Assembly (NCBI GenBank): GCA_049999805.1
Contig: JBNGIO010006132.1
Span: forward strand, 1 to 25,477
DNA from: Folioceros fuciformis
Taxonomy: Eukaryota > Anthocerotophyta > Anthocerotopsida > Anthocerotales
DNA length: 25,477 nucleotides
Reading direction: 5' to 3'
This document shows positions 1 to 10,319 of the stretch, in pieces. Positions within the stretch are counted from its first letter, which is position 1, and every line of letters begins with the position of its first letter. A model generated the notes under the pieces. That model did not search any database. It saw only the letters and a program-made list of their open reading frames with translations, and was not told the DNA's origin. A program made the position numbers and the translations under genes.

Positions 1-1025
1 GTATTAGTTTGTGCCCATCGCTACCCTCTTCCCAAATGCACCTACCTCACCGACGCCGGCAACGCACCCGCCTTCTAAGCTTTGTATATGTGGCGTTCGG
101 GGATTTCTTCGATGGATTACCACGGCCGGTGGAGAAGGAGGAAAGAAAGCGGTGGAGGCAAGTGCGGCAGGAGGTGTTGATTGCCGTTGGCAAATGCACC
201 TCCCTCAGGCAACTGGAAGGCTTGCCTCATGACATCTACGAGGGGCGAGAAGATGACGATGAGGAAGCACTGTTGGGAGGTTTAGAGTCGATTGCCAACT
301 ACTCGGCCTTAGAAACGTTGAATTTGGTAGACTGCACCGCTGTGTGGGGGAGTGAAGTTACATGTGCTGCCCTTTCGGGCTTCCTCCGCTCCAGTCCCAG
401 CATCCGCCATTTGGTGTTGGCGCGTACAGGTCTGAAGCTAGACGGGCTGGGTCAATTGGTGCGGGGGTTGGAGGCGAATCTCCACCGCCCTCTCCGCTGG
501 CTGGATCTGTCAGGGAACGAGGTGGGAGGTGGTGATGGCGGTGCAGCAGGAGGTGAGGGCGGGGCTTTGCAGTTAGCGAAGCTGCTTCAGGCCACCGTGT
601 GCCCCAACTTGCAAAATTTGTCGAAGAACTCGTCGGTGCGCACATTGCACGTGGGAGGGGAGAAAGACAAAGGGGTAGGGTTACTGCTTTGGACGGGACT
701 GGCGAGGGAGAGGGACAGTTGCCCCACCCACACTGGTTTGGCGGAGGAGAATGGAGATGTCACCGACCTTACCATCTACTGGATGAGCGAAGAAGATGTG
801 GACGACGTGAATGTCGTGTTGAGCACTAATCCTGTGCTGGAAGAGTTGTGTCTGTGGAATGCCTCCTGTGCTGTAGCAAATATAGGGTTGACGGTGAAAG
901 AGAATACCAACATCAAGATGCTATCGTTACAACATGGAAAGTACAGCCAAAACTTCATCAGAATATTCCTACAATCATTGCAGGTCAACGCAGCAGTGAA
1001 AACGCTCTTCCTACATGTAACGGAA

Positions 1026-1496
1026 ATACTGGACTTGCATGTGAAAAGCAACGACCGGATATCGGACCTCGATGTGGTAAGCAGCGACCGGCTATTGGAT
1101 CTCGATGTGGAAAGCAACGACGACCGGGTATCGGACCTCGATGTGGAAAGCAGCGACGAGGTGTTGGACCTCGGTGTGGAAAGCAGCGACCAAGTATGGG
1201 ACCTTAATGTGGACAGCAGCGACAAGGTATCGGACCACGATGTGGAAAGCAGCGACCGGCTATCGGACCTCGATGTGGAAAGCAGCGACCGGCTATCATA
1301 CCTCAATGTGGAAAGTAACGATGACCGGGTATCGGACCTCGATGTGGAAAGCAGCGACGACCGGGTATCGTACCTCGGTGTGGAAAGCAGCAACGAGGTA
1401 TCGGACCTCAGTGTGGAAAGCAGCAACCAGGTATTGGACCTCAGTGTGGAAAGCAGCGACCAGGTATCGGACCTCGATGTGGAAAGCAGCAACCGG
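1026..1496 (+). repeat. 33-bp in-frame minisatellite in the LRR-Roc linker
   Basis: Fourteen consecutive units encode an 11-residue consensus VSDLDVESSDR. Eleven units are 33 bases and three are 36 bases because an extra GAC gives SNDDR or SSDDR. Units have diverged at a few positions (D/Y/H, D/N/G/S). Because the unit length is a multiple of three, other forward frames and a minus frame also stay open across the tract; these are shadows. The tract lies between the last recognisable LRR and the Roc domain. The L-x-L-x-V spacing resembles the LRR beta-strand core, so it may have grown from one LRR segment (inference). Confidence 0.9.
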
Positions 1497-2114
1497 GTAT
1501 TGGAATTCTTGTACATCCAGCTGATGGACGTGTTGGATAAAAATATATCCTTGGAAAGCATTTACCCTAGACCTTCCACCTGGAAAGGTGGCATTGATAG
1601 AGGAAAAATTACAGCGAAATAGAAGCATAGCAACTTATCTTCCTCAATTCCAAGCACAGAATTTCCAATTTGCCACTCCAACCACTGGTAGAATTTTCCT
1701 TCTCGGTCCACCAGCTGCAGGTAATACTGCTTTTTCTTTTTTTAACGTTATTGAATGTGCCAGTCACCACGTAACTAAGTTGTGCTTGAACATTTTTTCA
1801 TGAAGGAAAAACAACTTTGCGAAAAAAACATATGCAAATTCCATGATTCTCAAGCAAAATCAACGGACTGGAGCATGCGGATCAAGAAGTTTATATGGCA
1901 GCCATGGAGGAAAACTAAAGGCATAGTAGTAGAGTCCCTCCTCCATCTAGAAATGGGATTGCAAGTAAGCTTTTGGGATTTAGCTGGCTAAGATGAGTAT
2001 CGCATTCTGCATGACTATCTCTTCCCTAATATCCATCAAGCTTGCTTATTTTTATTTGTGTTTAGTCCTTTTCAATTAATAAAGCTTTTAAATAGTAATG
2101 AAATTAGCACACAA

Positions 2115-2176
2115 TTTCGAAACAATTTAGTTATTGGTTAGTTTATTAGTTATTTTCGAAACAATTTAGTTATTGG
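2115..2176. repeat. 23-bp direct repeat in AT-rich Roco intron
   Basis: The 23-base segment beginning TTTCGAAACAATTTAG occurs at 2115-2137 and 2154-2176, 39 bases apart, inside the AT-rich intron-like part of the Roco relic. It is a small local duplication with no other feature attached. Confidence 0.75.
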
Positions 2177-4764
2177 AAGTTTATTTCATCTAATACGCAA
2201 GAAAGGAGGAAGAAGAAACCAAAAGTATTTGTAATCATCACTCATTTAGATAAGTTTGAAAAAGAGAAAAAGACCATTCGTAATAATTTACACGAAGAAT
2301 TTAACAAATTAAAAAATATATATATAATGAACTTATTAGTTTTCGGATGGAAATTCAAATGATAAATACTCTTTCTACAATAGACATAGAAAATATATGG
2401 TCATATACCTCAAAAACACTAAAAATACTTGTGTGAGAAAGCAATTAAAGTGCCAAAAGTGTGTGAGAAGGTAAGTAGTGCCTTGATAAAGTGGACACTA
2501 CATAACCAATCTCAACCCTTCATGACCCAAGCTGAGTTTACAAGCTTTTGTATGTCCACGTGTGAAGAATTAACTAGCTTAGAGTGGGTTGACCAAATCA
2601 ACATTATAAAGGCTATTTCATCTTATCTAAATGATAGTGGAAATATTCTTTAATTTAAAAAGTTTAATATCAGAATAGTAAATCCAAATTGGATGACTGA
2701 GCACTTTTTAGGTCAACTTATACAAACACGTAGTCCTTTACTCAAAGAAACTAATGACCAAGGATTTATTGCACGAAACCATCTCGAACATGTCCTTGAT
2801 TCTATATTTGTTAATGATGCTAAGTACACTAACTTGAAAACCCAAGACTTGGTGAATATTATGGAGGAGTTAGAATTGTGTTACAAAGCCACTTTAGAAG
2901 ATGGTCAAGTACAAGGCTTCTTCATTGCAACAACGATTTGTCCCCCACCGGGCAAGAAGAAAGCTCTACAATGGTTATCTGGATGCGATAAGCAAAGAGT
3001 GCAATACGAATTTTTTGGATGTCGAATGCAATGTGAAGATTCTTTTCGAATGGTTTTAATATATGGTTTTTTTCCACGGTTTCAGGTACGCTTTACTTCT
3101 TTGTGTGAAGTACTTACGTTCAAGAATATGACAAAGATGCTAATCTACTTAGTGTAGCTACTTGCATTCACTCCTCATATTTCCTTGTTGTAGGTGGCCT
3201 TACAAAATCGTCTCTTTTCTAAGACCAACTTTAGAATGAATCCTCATCAATACAAGTTTGGTTACAATCTTATCTCAATGGCTTGTGACAACATCAATAT
3301 TTTGATAGAATTGAGTGGTGGAGACATAATTGGTGATTATGTCGACGTACTCATCAGATCAAAACAAAGTCCAAGTTTGGCTTATGCATTTGTGAAACAT
3401 CACATCCTTGACGAGTTGAGAGCTTTTTGGGCTTCACCGAAAGGTTGCCACATTGGTGCAAGGTATCATAAATCCCTATTGTGTACTCAACTTGATACCT
3501 TGCAATGATAGACATGGGCAAGCATGGTTGGAAAAGGATTATAGAGAGCATCTTCTAGATGAAAAGCAAGCTTTGAAGTGCGGGAAAGGATACTTTACAA
3601 TGAGCAACATATTGGATGATGTACATTATTGGCCTGAAATTCCTGGACATGGGCCACATTTGACATCCAATGCCTTAGTAGAACTTTTGGATGCAGAAGA
3701 CTTGAGCAAGATAGTGAGGGAGAATGCTAAGTTTCACGAGGATCAACATCATTCCATATTGAAAATGGTGGATGCTCTTACACATGGCAAGCAAAAAGGT
3801 GTAGGTGGAGGTGATAGTTTGTCTATGACAACAAAAGAGACAATTACGAGCTCAAAGTCAAAAGATCGTTTTGCAAGTGTGACTTCAACAAGTTCTTGTT
3901 TTTGTAAGGTGTCGTTCTGATCTTTTGGGTGGAACAAGATTGGAACGCATGGAATATATGTTGAAGAATATCAAGGACAACCAAGACATGCATCATGGGG
4001 AAGTTATGAGAAAATTAGATTGCAATAAAGAGGAGATGTTGAGGGCCATCAAGTTTAGTGACGAGAAGCTAACAAATTTCAACAGGGATACTTTGGGTTT
4101 ATTGGAGTTGCTCATGAGTGACATTATTGGGTATCATAGTTCTTCCAGCTTACCTTGTCGTCCTTACATTTCTCGTGATAATGTATTTGTTGTAGAATTG
4201 CTAAAAGCTTTGGTTCAAGTTGGTGTGCCGGTCCGTCTATGCCTCATGTGTGAAGAGAGGGGTGGGAATCACGTAGTGCAAGGACAATCTAGCTATGCTA
4301 TGGTTGTTGAGGAGAAAAATTGTAAGTGGATTCGCAAGCTTTCAGTGAATGCTGCCAAGATGTTCTGTTTTCTAGTCAAAGTAGGGCTTCATGTGGCTGC
4401 TGGGATAGACATACCAAATGGTATAAAAGGACTTGCATTAGGGACATAATCCATGTTGGCCAATAGTGAATTGGTGCTAATGGAAGCCACAGATAGGAAT
4501 GATGGGGAAGTGGCCATGGATGGAGGGTTGAAAGAGCTTCTCGAGTCCATTCAATCTCGCAACGAAATGTGGAAGTTATTTTAGTTGACGCGAGTGAGAT
4601 ACTTGGAAGACAAGAAAACAACATGGCTTTGTGATGAATGCATAATGAAGTGCAAGAATAAGGGGCTTGTTGTAGATTGTTGATTTTCGAAGATTAGGAG
4701 TATGAAATGTAATAGGTTTGCTTTACTATGCCACTTTGTATGTAGCATTGCAATGCACTGCTAC

Positions 4765-4860
4765 TAATCATATATTGTAATGAAGGATTTGGATTCAAAA
4801 GCATGGTTGTATTAATCATATATTGTAATGAAGGATTTGGATTCAAAAGCATGGTTGTAT
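4765..4860. repeat. 48-bp exact tandem duplication
   Basis: Bases 4765-4812 are repeated exactly at 4813-4860. The unit starts TAATCATATATTGTAATG. It lies just 3' of the Roco stop, probably in the former 3' UTR. Perfect identity implies a recent duplication or an assembly effect. Confidence 0.9.
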
Positions 4861-4920
4861 TTCATTTTATGAATGATGATGAGAAACAGTCTAATCCAAT
4901 GTTAGTTAGCATAACATTTT

Positions 4921-5397
4921 ATGAAAATGTTCACCTCGACATGCGGTGCTAAGGGTGCAGATATGTGGGCAAGCTCTTTTGTTGACGTTCTCCATCTCCA
5001 TGCCAGCACAGCCCCAATTGAACATAACGTAGTGAAAGAAGGATTTTGGTCAAATCAAGTACAGTGGCAAGACAATAGGTCTAAGAGGGTAACGTATGTC
5101 TTGTGCTCAAGATTACTTGCGGAGTTGCGCTCTTTTAGTCAATTGCCTCCCTTGTGCTCCGCTCCTGACAGTTGGTCTCATGAAGCAATTCGCATGTACA
5201 GCAACACTTTAAAGGTGGCTATCTAGATTGACTATTCCTCCACCTCTTTGGGTTTATACTTATACGGAGATGCAAACCCAGCATGGCCTCGGAATGCAGG
5301 GCAACTTTTCTCATCTTCAAACGTACACCTTCAGCTTTTAGTAGGCTCTCTCGAGATTAACAAATGGTCGAAGGAGACTAGAGCAGGAGGCCATTGA
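4921..5397 (+). pseudogene. Unidentified broken coding frame
   Basis: An ATG frame of 101 codons (4921-5226) ends at TAG (5224-5226). The same frame then stays open for 56 more codons to TGA at 5395-5397 and reads protein-like, with GLYLYG, NPAWPRNAGQLF and INKWSKE. Either this is one frame with a nonsense mutation, or it is two unrelated open stretches. No domain is recognised. Its position just after the Roco relic suggests another decayed gene. The last codons run into the 29-bp repeat. Confidence 0.35.
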
Positions 5398-5500
5398 TGA
5401 TGACCATCTCGAAAGGAGGCCATTGATGATGACCATCTCGAAANNNNNNNNNNATGATGACCATCTCGAAAGGAGGCCATTGATGATGACCATCTCGAAA
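5386..5500. repeat. 29-bp tandem repeat spanning an assembly gap
   Basis: The unit GGAGGCCATTGATGATGACC plus ATCTCGAAA (29 bases) occurs complete at 5386-5414, 5415-5443 and 5472-5500, with a partial copy (last 18 bases) at 5454-5471 directly after ten Ns. Copies are contiguous with no spacers. True copy number is unknown because the assembly was joined inside the array. Confidence 0.9.
5444..5453. other. Assembly gap (10 N)
   Basis: Ten Ns lie within the 29-bp tandem repeat, so the gap length is probably a placeholder. Confidence 0.99.
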
Positions 5501-5833
5501 CTCCAACAGGAGGATGGGGGAAGGCTATGTGTAGCAAAACCTTTGGATCCTTGGGGCACATTCACGATTCTACTGAACGGAACGTCTTATAGCTGCCATT
5601 GCTTCCCTAGTACTTGAAAGACCTTAAGTATGGCTTGGCAAGATGTCTAGCCACGTATTAGTGATTCAACAGCTAATAGTATTAATAGAAGCAAGAGTGC
5701 ACGGTCCCATTGTGTCATTCGTCGAGTCCGTTGCGATAGAATCAACACTAGTTGATGGCCTACGAGAGTTAGTGAGTACCAAGGGACAACATGATCTAGT
5801 CCTCGCAGTTCCGTAGGCATTTGGGAGCAGCAG
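5501..5833. other. No gene seen
   Basis: Short frames only, none with recognisable motifs. This stretch should include the former 3' UTR of the minus-strand COX10 relic. Confidence 0.5.
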
Positions 5834-7790
5834 TCATCCTTCTCGGCTGGACAAGGACAACAAAGGCTTGTCGTTTGGTGCCGTGCAGCGCTCAAGGCAT
5901 TCGGTGTCCTCGTCAATTGCTGTGGAAGGAACTCGGTAAGCAAAGCGAACCATACTCGAACCTTGTTTCTTTGAAAACAGAGCAGTGGACTCGGCATGAA
6001 AATCCCGCGAAGCCAGGAAGAGAGGAAGATAAAGCAAGCTTGACAGGAGTAGCTTGCGTGCCGTTGGAGACGACGGCTGGAGATAAAATTGAGATGCCAT
6101 CAAAGCCATGCCAGTTGTCAGCATGCTTGTCTCCACCGTGAAGTACTTGGAAGTTGTACCCCTTGTTCAGGAACGTGACAAGACAGATGAAATTGCATCC
6201 GAGAGAACACAACTCCCCAGGCAATATGGCACATGAAGCTTCGACCCGTCACTACTTACATTGGTAAGCTAAAAACCCGAGAGGAAAGAGATAAATGCAA
6301 TTCCGAAGAGCTGCCGAAGCCGTTCTTCTACCAGAAACATCAAGAAGTGAGAGCATCTTGTACCTGAATCACGACGTCTTGTAAAACATCAGAAGTAATT
6401 TTGCCGAAATCTCCGAGACAGGCTAGTCGTCTCGAATACTTAGATTGAATACGTTAATGAAGCAAAATACCAGAAAATGAAAGAGCCTAAGCCATACCCT
6501 CCAGCTGCATATTCACTTCGGCAGAGAAATGCCAAAGCCATGAAATGCGGAATCTGCCAGAAGTACTAAGCACCCAGCTTGCCGGATCAAGGTGTCAAGA
6601 GGCAGCAGCCCATCTGCCATCAGCGAGTAAAATCATGAGTGGCAAAGACTCATCTTCCAATTAAGCTAACCCTGAAGGCACACAGCTAAAGCACGACAGG
6701 AAACGCAGTAACATTGTTGACTCTATAACACAACGGAACATAGACAACAACATCACGCAAGACGTAGCCCCGCGCATGACCAACTACAATTTCATTTGCA
6801 AGTGGTGCCACAAACTCAACCTACCCCATGAGCGGAGGAATGGCACCAACAACTGCCCCAACCCAAGTACTAACAGGATGGATCTGCTTGAGAGGAGTGT
6901 ATGCGACAGTGTACATAGCGATATTCGCAGCTCCTAAGGTGGCTGTCAATGCGTTAGCCTGCAACACACTTGAGAAAGAAATTTCCCATCAAAACCGAGA
7001 ACCAGAGCTTTGACACAGCAAACAGGAAATATATTTGTTAGGGCGGGCGCCGTAACAAAAAGAAGAGTCACTCCACCATCCCGTGCTCGGAAGAGTTCGA
7101 ATGGAGAGAGAGCAACCTTCCAGACTAGTACAGTAATGCCAGTAACGCCAAGACAGGCGGCCCACACCAAAGCATGAGACACAGTAAGGCGCCCTGACGG
7201 CAGCGTCCTTCGCATGGTCCGCTTCATAACAGCATCGTTGCCAACTTCCATCGCCTGGGGCCACCAATCCATGGCATCAGCCTGGAACCAAAGTTCACGG
7301 AATTCATGCATGGGCAGCATTCCCCGAGCTGCAACGTCATCTGCAAACCGCAAAAACTAGCACCTGGTTGAATGCGCTGGCAGATGCAGCAGCCATCATC
7401 GTCCCAGCTGCTGTCCACAACCTCTCCGCTTCCCAGTACAAATCCTACTCCTGCAGTAGACAAGACCAGCATGCTGCAACCAGCAGGGAGGGTGGATCCA
7501 CATGTCAAAATCCTGCAATTGGCATCCAGGCGAGACGCACTTCTATTGTTCGGCAGATCTCACCTGAGCCGTGCCTTGGATAGCTGCCAATAGCATTGCC
7601 CGTAGTGCCGGATGGCCTCTGCCAGCGGCCTGGACGTATGGGGCAAGACCTCGGTCTGTCCGGCGGCTGGTGCTGCTGCTGCCAGAGCTCCAGAAGCTGA
7701 AGCAGAAGATCGGCGCACACCGAGGACCAGGAGAGCGCCGCTTCTCCAGGCCCCCGCCGCTCTGACCAGTGCTCCCAGCGTCATGGCCAT
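5834..7790 (-). pseudogene. COX10: Heme O synthase (protoheme IX farnesyltransferase, COX10), unprocessed pseudogene
   Basis: COX10 farnesylates heme b in the mitochondrial inner membrane for cytochrome c oxidase; it is a UbiA-type prenyltransferase. Seven exons can be read on the minus strand: 7790-7564, 7473-7364, 7254-7117, 6958-6825, 6613-6498, 6363-6260 and about 6161-5834, with GT-AG borders. Exon 1 starts MAMTLGALVRAAGAWRSGAL, an Ala/Arg-rich presequence, and ends HYGQCYWQLSKARL. Exon 2 has FVLGSGE then TMMAAASASAFNQ. Exon 3 has the catalytic region GNDAVMKRTMRRTLPSGR, with the usual RPLPSGR proline replaced. Exon 4 has YTPLKQIHP and [15 protein letters not shown]. Exon 5 has WAAAS and FWQIPHFMALAFLC. 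Exon 6 has YKMLSLLDVSGRRTA. Exon 7 has TARKLLLSSLLYLPLFL. Lesions: a shift near 7400-7405 with loss of the residues before TMM; TGA at 6595-6597 in exon 5 followed by a shift and deletion before YFWQ (6565-6597); and a one-base phase mismatch at the exon 7 acceptor. Introns are retained, so it is a duplicated or dying gene rather than a retrocopy. An intact copy would be expected elsewhere. Confidence 0.8.
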
Positions 7791-8285
7791 TCCCACCTGC
7801 CAGAGCGCGCGTCGACGCCAGCAAGGAGCACCAGGAGCATTGAACAACTGGACGCGACGGTAAACCGGGCGACCATACGGTGACCGGACGCGCCGGTGGG
7901 AGTGCGACCCCTTGGTGACCGGATGCACCGATCATCTCAAGCCCTATTCTCGTCATCGTCGGTGACGGGAGAGCGATCGCCATGCAGCTGCGGGATAGGG
8001 TAGGAAGGGAATGAGTTGCATCGTATGAGTTGCAGAAGAAGAAACAACGAGAACAAGGATGGAGTCCATTTATGGAGATCCTTGCCCTACATGTTGTCCA
8101 TCAACCGTACATTAAGCTGAATTTTTTTGACTCAGATCATTTGATCCGATTTGGTGGTCTCCCGTTTGTTTGGACGCGCAGTGATGCCGTATCTGCAAGA
8201 TTTCATCGCAAGTATGTAATGTTCTTACTGAAAGATCTTTTCCTCCGATTTCAGCCGTTGCTGTATTGCAAGCCTTCCGTTTCTG
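7791..8285. promoter_or_regulatory. Intergenic region between divergent COX10 relic and ING gene
   Basis: About 500 bases separate the COX10 start (7790, minus) from the proposed ING start (8286, plus). An antisense ATG frame from 7983 overlaps COX10 exon 1 in another frame and has no recognisable motif. No TATA box was identified, so a promoter is inferred from arrangement only. A 5' non-coding exon of ING could lie here. Confidence 0.35.
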
Positions 8286-9568
8286 ATGTCTCCCAAAACC
8301 CTAAGAGTTGAGCCATGTCTGTATTACGTGTTGTCCTCGAGCCGTTTCTGTTGTAAGATTGAACGTCAATCCCTCGCGGTTCTGATGAAACTATTTCGGC
8401 AGGTTTGGGAGGGCTGCCTGCACATCTTCAGAAGCAGTATGGTCTCCTTGGACAATTGGACCTGCAGTTCCAAGGTGATGGACCAGTTTTTTAGCCACTT
8501 GGATTCTGGTGCCAATTCGCATCAACCAGTTAGTTGTTTGGCATCATAATTCATCAACAATTTTGTAACATGCTTTTCGCGGCATTTTTTTCAGAGCATG
8601 AGAAGGCAATGCTGGAAAAGTGTTTTCAGGGGCACAAGGAAGTCACAGAAGCAGCACGGAAGTCTGGTGGTTCCGGGCTGGAAGTTCTTATTCGAAGGCA
8701 CACTGCAGGCATTGTAGAAGCCCACAGGGCAGCTCTCGAGGTTGCTGATTACAAAGCGACCTTGGCACAGCAGACTTATGATGTGGTCTGTGTTCCATGT
8801 ATGTTTCTGTGATTCACTGGGTGCAAGTCTTACAGTTTTTCGGACCGTCTTATGGTTTATCTGTACTGCAAGACTGATGACACATGGTCCCTTGTGCAGG
8901 TTGACAGCCACATTCAGCGGCTTGATAAGGACCTGAAGAAGTTTGAGGAGGAGCTGAGGAGAGGTTTGACATCGAAGCCAGCATTCTGAGTTCCTCTTTT
9001 TCTTACTCAGTTTCGGTTATAACCTGTCCATCTTCTTGCGCAGAGCAAGTTCAGATTGGGGGCCAAGGAATTGCAGCAGGGTCAGAGATTCTCATTCAAG
9101 AGGAATCAGGGAGGAAAAAGTACGCACTCAAGACCAACACTTTGTTTCAAAGCGTCCATTCCCTCCTGCAGTTCTCTTTCAGCATGTCGCATCCTGCTTA
9201 ATTTGCTCTCTGCAGCAGAGGGCAGTACACTGTTCCTGCTGCCCCACAAGTGGAGATGCATCTACCAGTGCATCCAAACGAGCCAACGTACTGCTACTGC
9301 AACCAGGTCTCGTTTGGTGAAATGATAGCTTGCGACTTTTCGGAGGTGCACATTCTTCTTCTTCCCTCCCTAGCTAAGTTGCTGACGGCAATCCAGTTCT
9401 TCCCTACCACCTTTCTCAATGCCTTTTACTCATCACACTGTTGCACTTGGACATCAGTGCCCGATAGAGTGGTTCCACTTCGACTGTGTCGGCATCACTG
9501 CTCGGCCAAGAGGCAAATGGTACTGCACCGACTGCTCTACAGTGATGAAGAAACGACGAGTGAAGTAA
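8286..9568 (+). CDS. ING-family (inhibitor of growth) PHD-finger protein
   Basis: ING proteins are nuclear histone-acetyltransferase or deacetylase subunits that read H3K4me3. Exons: 8286-8352 (uncertain), 8403-8474, 8595-8785, 8900-8963, 9044-9119, 9219-9345 and 9458-9568, all in phase, giving about 235 residues, normal for plant ING. The N-terminal ING helix region reads [18 protein letters not shown], then [19 protein letters not shown] and [15 protein letters not shown]. The C-terminal PHD finger has [22 protein letters not shown] and KWYCTDC, so all eight zinc ligands are present, and it ends in the basic tail MKKRRVK. The aromatic residue before GEM is Phe where animal ING2 has Tyr; the Trp of EWF is kept. 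The first exon is weak: it starts at ATG 8286 and needs a 50-base intron (8353-8402). The real start may lie upstream, or the N terminus may be damaged. From 8403 onward the call is firm. Confidence 0.88.
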
Positions 9569-9921
9569 CTGACAACCAGAAGGGAGGCATTCCTGCAGGA
9601 GGCACAGCACTTTCGCAACACAATATGAACCACTTCCTCGCTTCATCAGTTTGTTCCGTTGTGTACATAATTCGCGAGTTTCCGAGCTGCTCATTGCTAC
9701 GCTCCGGATTAGGACTCTGGGTATGGGTCCCTTGCCTGGGCCCTACGGCACCGAGGATATCAAACGCAAGTAAAAGTAAAATGCCAGGGCAACTGGGCGC
9801 AAGAAAACGCTAGCAACCACTCTGTGTACATATTTTGTTTGATGTTCCATATAGCAGATGGATTAGTCAGTTAACCACTTATTCCAGCAACGGTTAGCTG
9901 GTGAGTTTGAAGCCATTCTGC
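9569..9921. other. ING 3' region, no further gene seen
   Basis: Probable 3' UTR of the ING gene followed by spacer. Antisense frames here show no recognisable motifs. Confidence 0.5.
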
Positions 9922-10299
9922 TCATGCCTCGACCTGGCACGAGCCGGTCCCCGCGCTTCTGCAACTGATAAGCCTTGCAGCCACAACCAAAAGCTTCCTG
10001 GACAGCTGATTATGTCCCTCAGCAAGTGCAGATTTTGCAGTGTATAGAACAGAAGGAGACAGGCGGTCAAGAAGCTGTTCTTGGCGCCAACCTGTAACCA
10101 AGCTTGACCCATCTACACACCTGCCCCTGTTTCTCCTTGGTCCCAACCATCGCCTGTACCTCGCTGATCCGTGGAACTTGCTGTAGTAAAAGTGCAGAAC
10201 ATCCTGCATGGCCTTCTGCCCAACAAATATCTTCACCATGTGGAAGTCCTTGCCAAAGAGATACAGGCCCACTGTAAAAGCCTTGATGTCATTCTCATC
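9922..10299 (-). pseudogene. ELM2/SANT-type protein, single-exon fragment
   Basis: A minus-strand exon begins after a good acceptor (CCCCTAG, exon base 10299) with DENDIKAFTVGLYLFGKDF, then QKAMQDVLHFYYSKFHGS, RYRRWLG and TGWRQEQLLDRL. This matches the SANT-side C-terminal part of plant ELM2 (often ARID-ELM2) chromatin proteins. After SALAEG the frame loses similarity and stops at 9922; a different frame nearby looks like a continuation, which suggests a frameshift. No ELM2 or ARID exons were found upstream; that space is taken by a plus-strand Roco fragment. Read as a truncated relic, although a real gene with distant exons is possible. Confidence 0.6.
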
Positions 10300-10319
10300 C
10301 TAGGGGTAAGTCATGGTAC

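Larger units (their letters stand above)
1..4683 (+). pseudogene. LRR-Roc-COR (Roco / TORNADO1-like) protein, decayed and 5'-partial
   Basis: The frame is open to the window edge, so the 5' end is missing. Residues read as leucine-rich repeats (LETLNLVDC, LRWLDLSGNEV, LEELCLWNA) to about base 1025, then a repeat tract (1026-1496). The Roc GTPase domain follows: P-loop GPPAAG-GKTT is split by an 85-base intron (1721-1805), and the G3 motif reads WDLAG-stop-DEY. COR motifs follow (YLNDSGNI, IVNPNW, FPRF, LIEL-GGDI, LAYAFVKHHI, GIINP), then a C-terminal region to a stop at 4681-4683. Lesions seen: a frameshift near 1580-1588 before ALIEEKLQRN; one extra A in the run near 1818-1824; TAA at 1989-1991 replacing the Gln after WDLAG; TAA at 2651-2653 replacing the Tyr of NILYF; a frameshift near 3440-3455; a stop or shift near 3918-3925; TAA 4447-4449; TAG 4582-4584. 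Bases 2060-2430 are AT-rich and intron-like. Roco proteins are GTPases with scaffold roles, so this copy should be non-functional. Family call is confident; each lesion rests on reading by eye. Confidence 0.85.

Noticed and set aside
776-1561. 261-codon minus-strand frame over the repeat tract
   Set aside because: It is a shadow of the 33-bp repeat; the plus frame joins LRR to Roc sequence and explains the region.
3461-3920. Separate small gene within the left relic
   Set aside because: The frame continues the COR domain after a frameshift and belongs to the Roco pseudogene.
5386-5500. 29-bp direct repeats as a CRISPR array
   Set aside because: Copies are contiguous with no spacers, and the genome is clearly eukaryotic.
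7543-7983. 146-codon minus-strand frame with an ATG
   Set aside because: It overlaps COX10 exon 1 in another frame; the exon 1 frame carries the conserved HYGQCYWQLSKARL.
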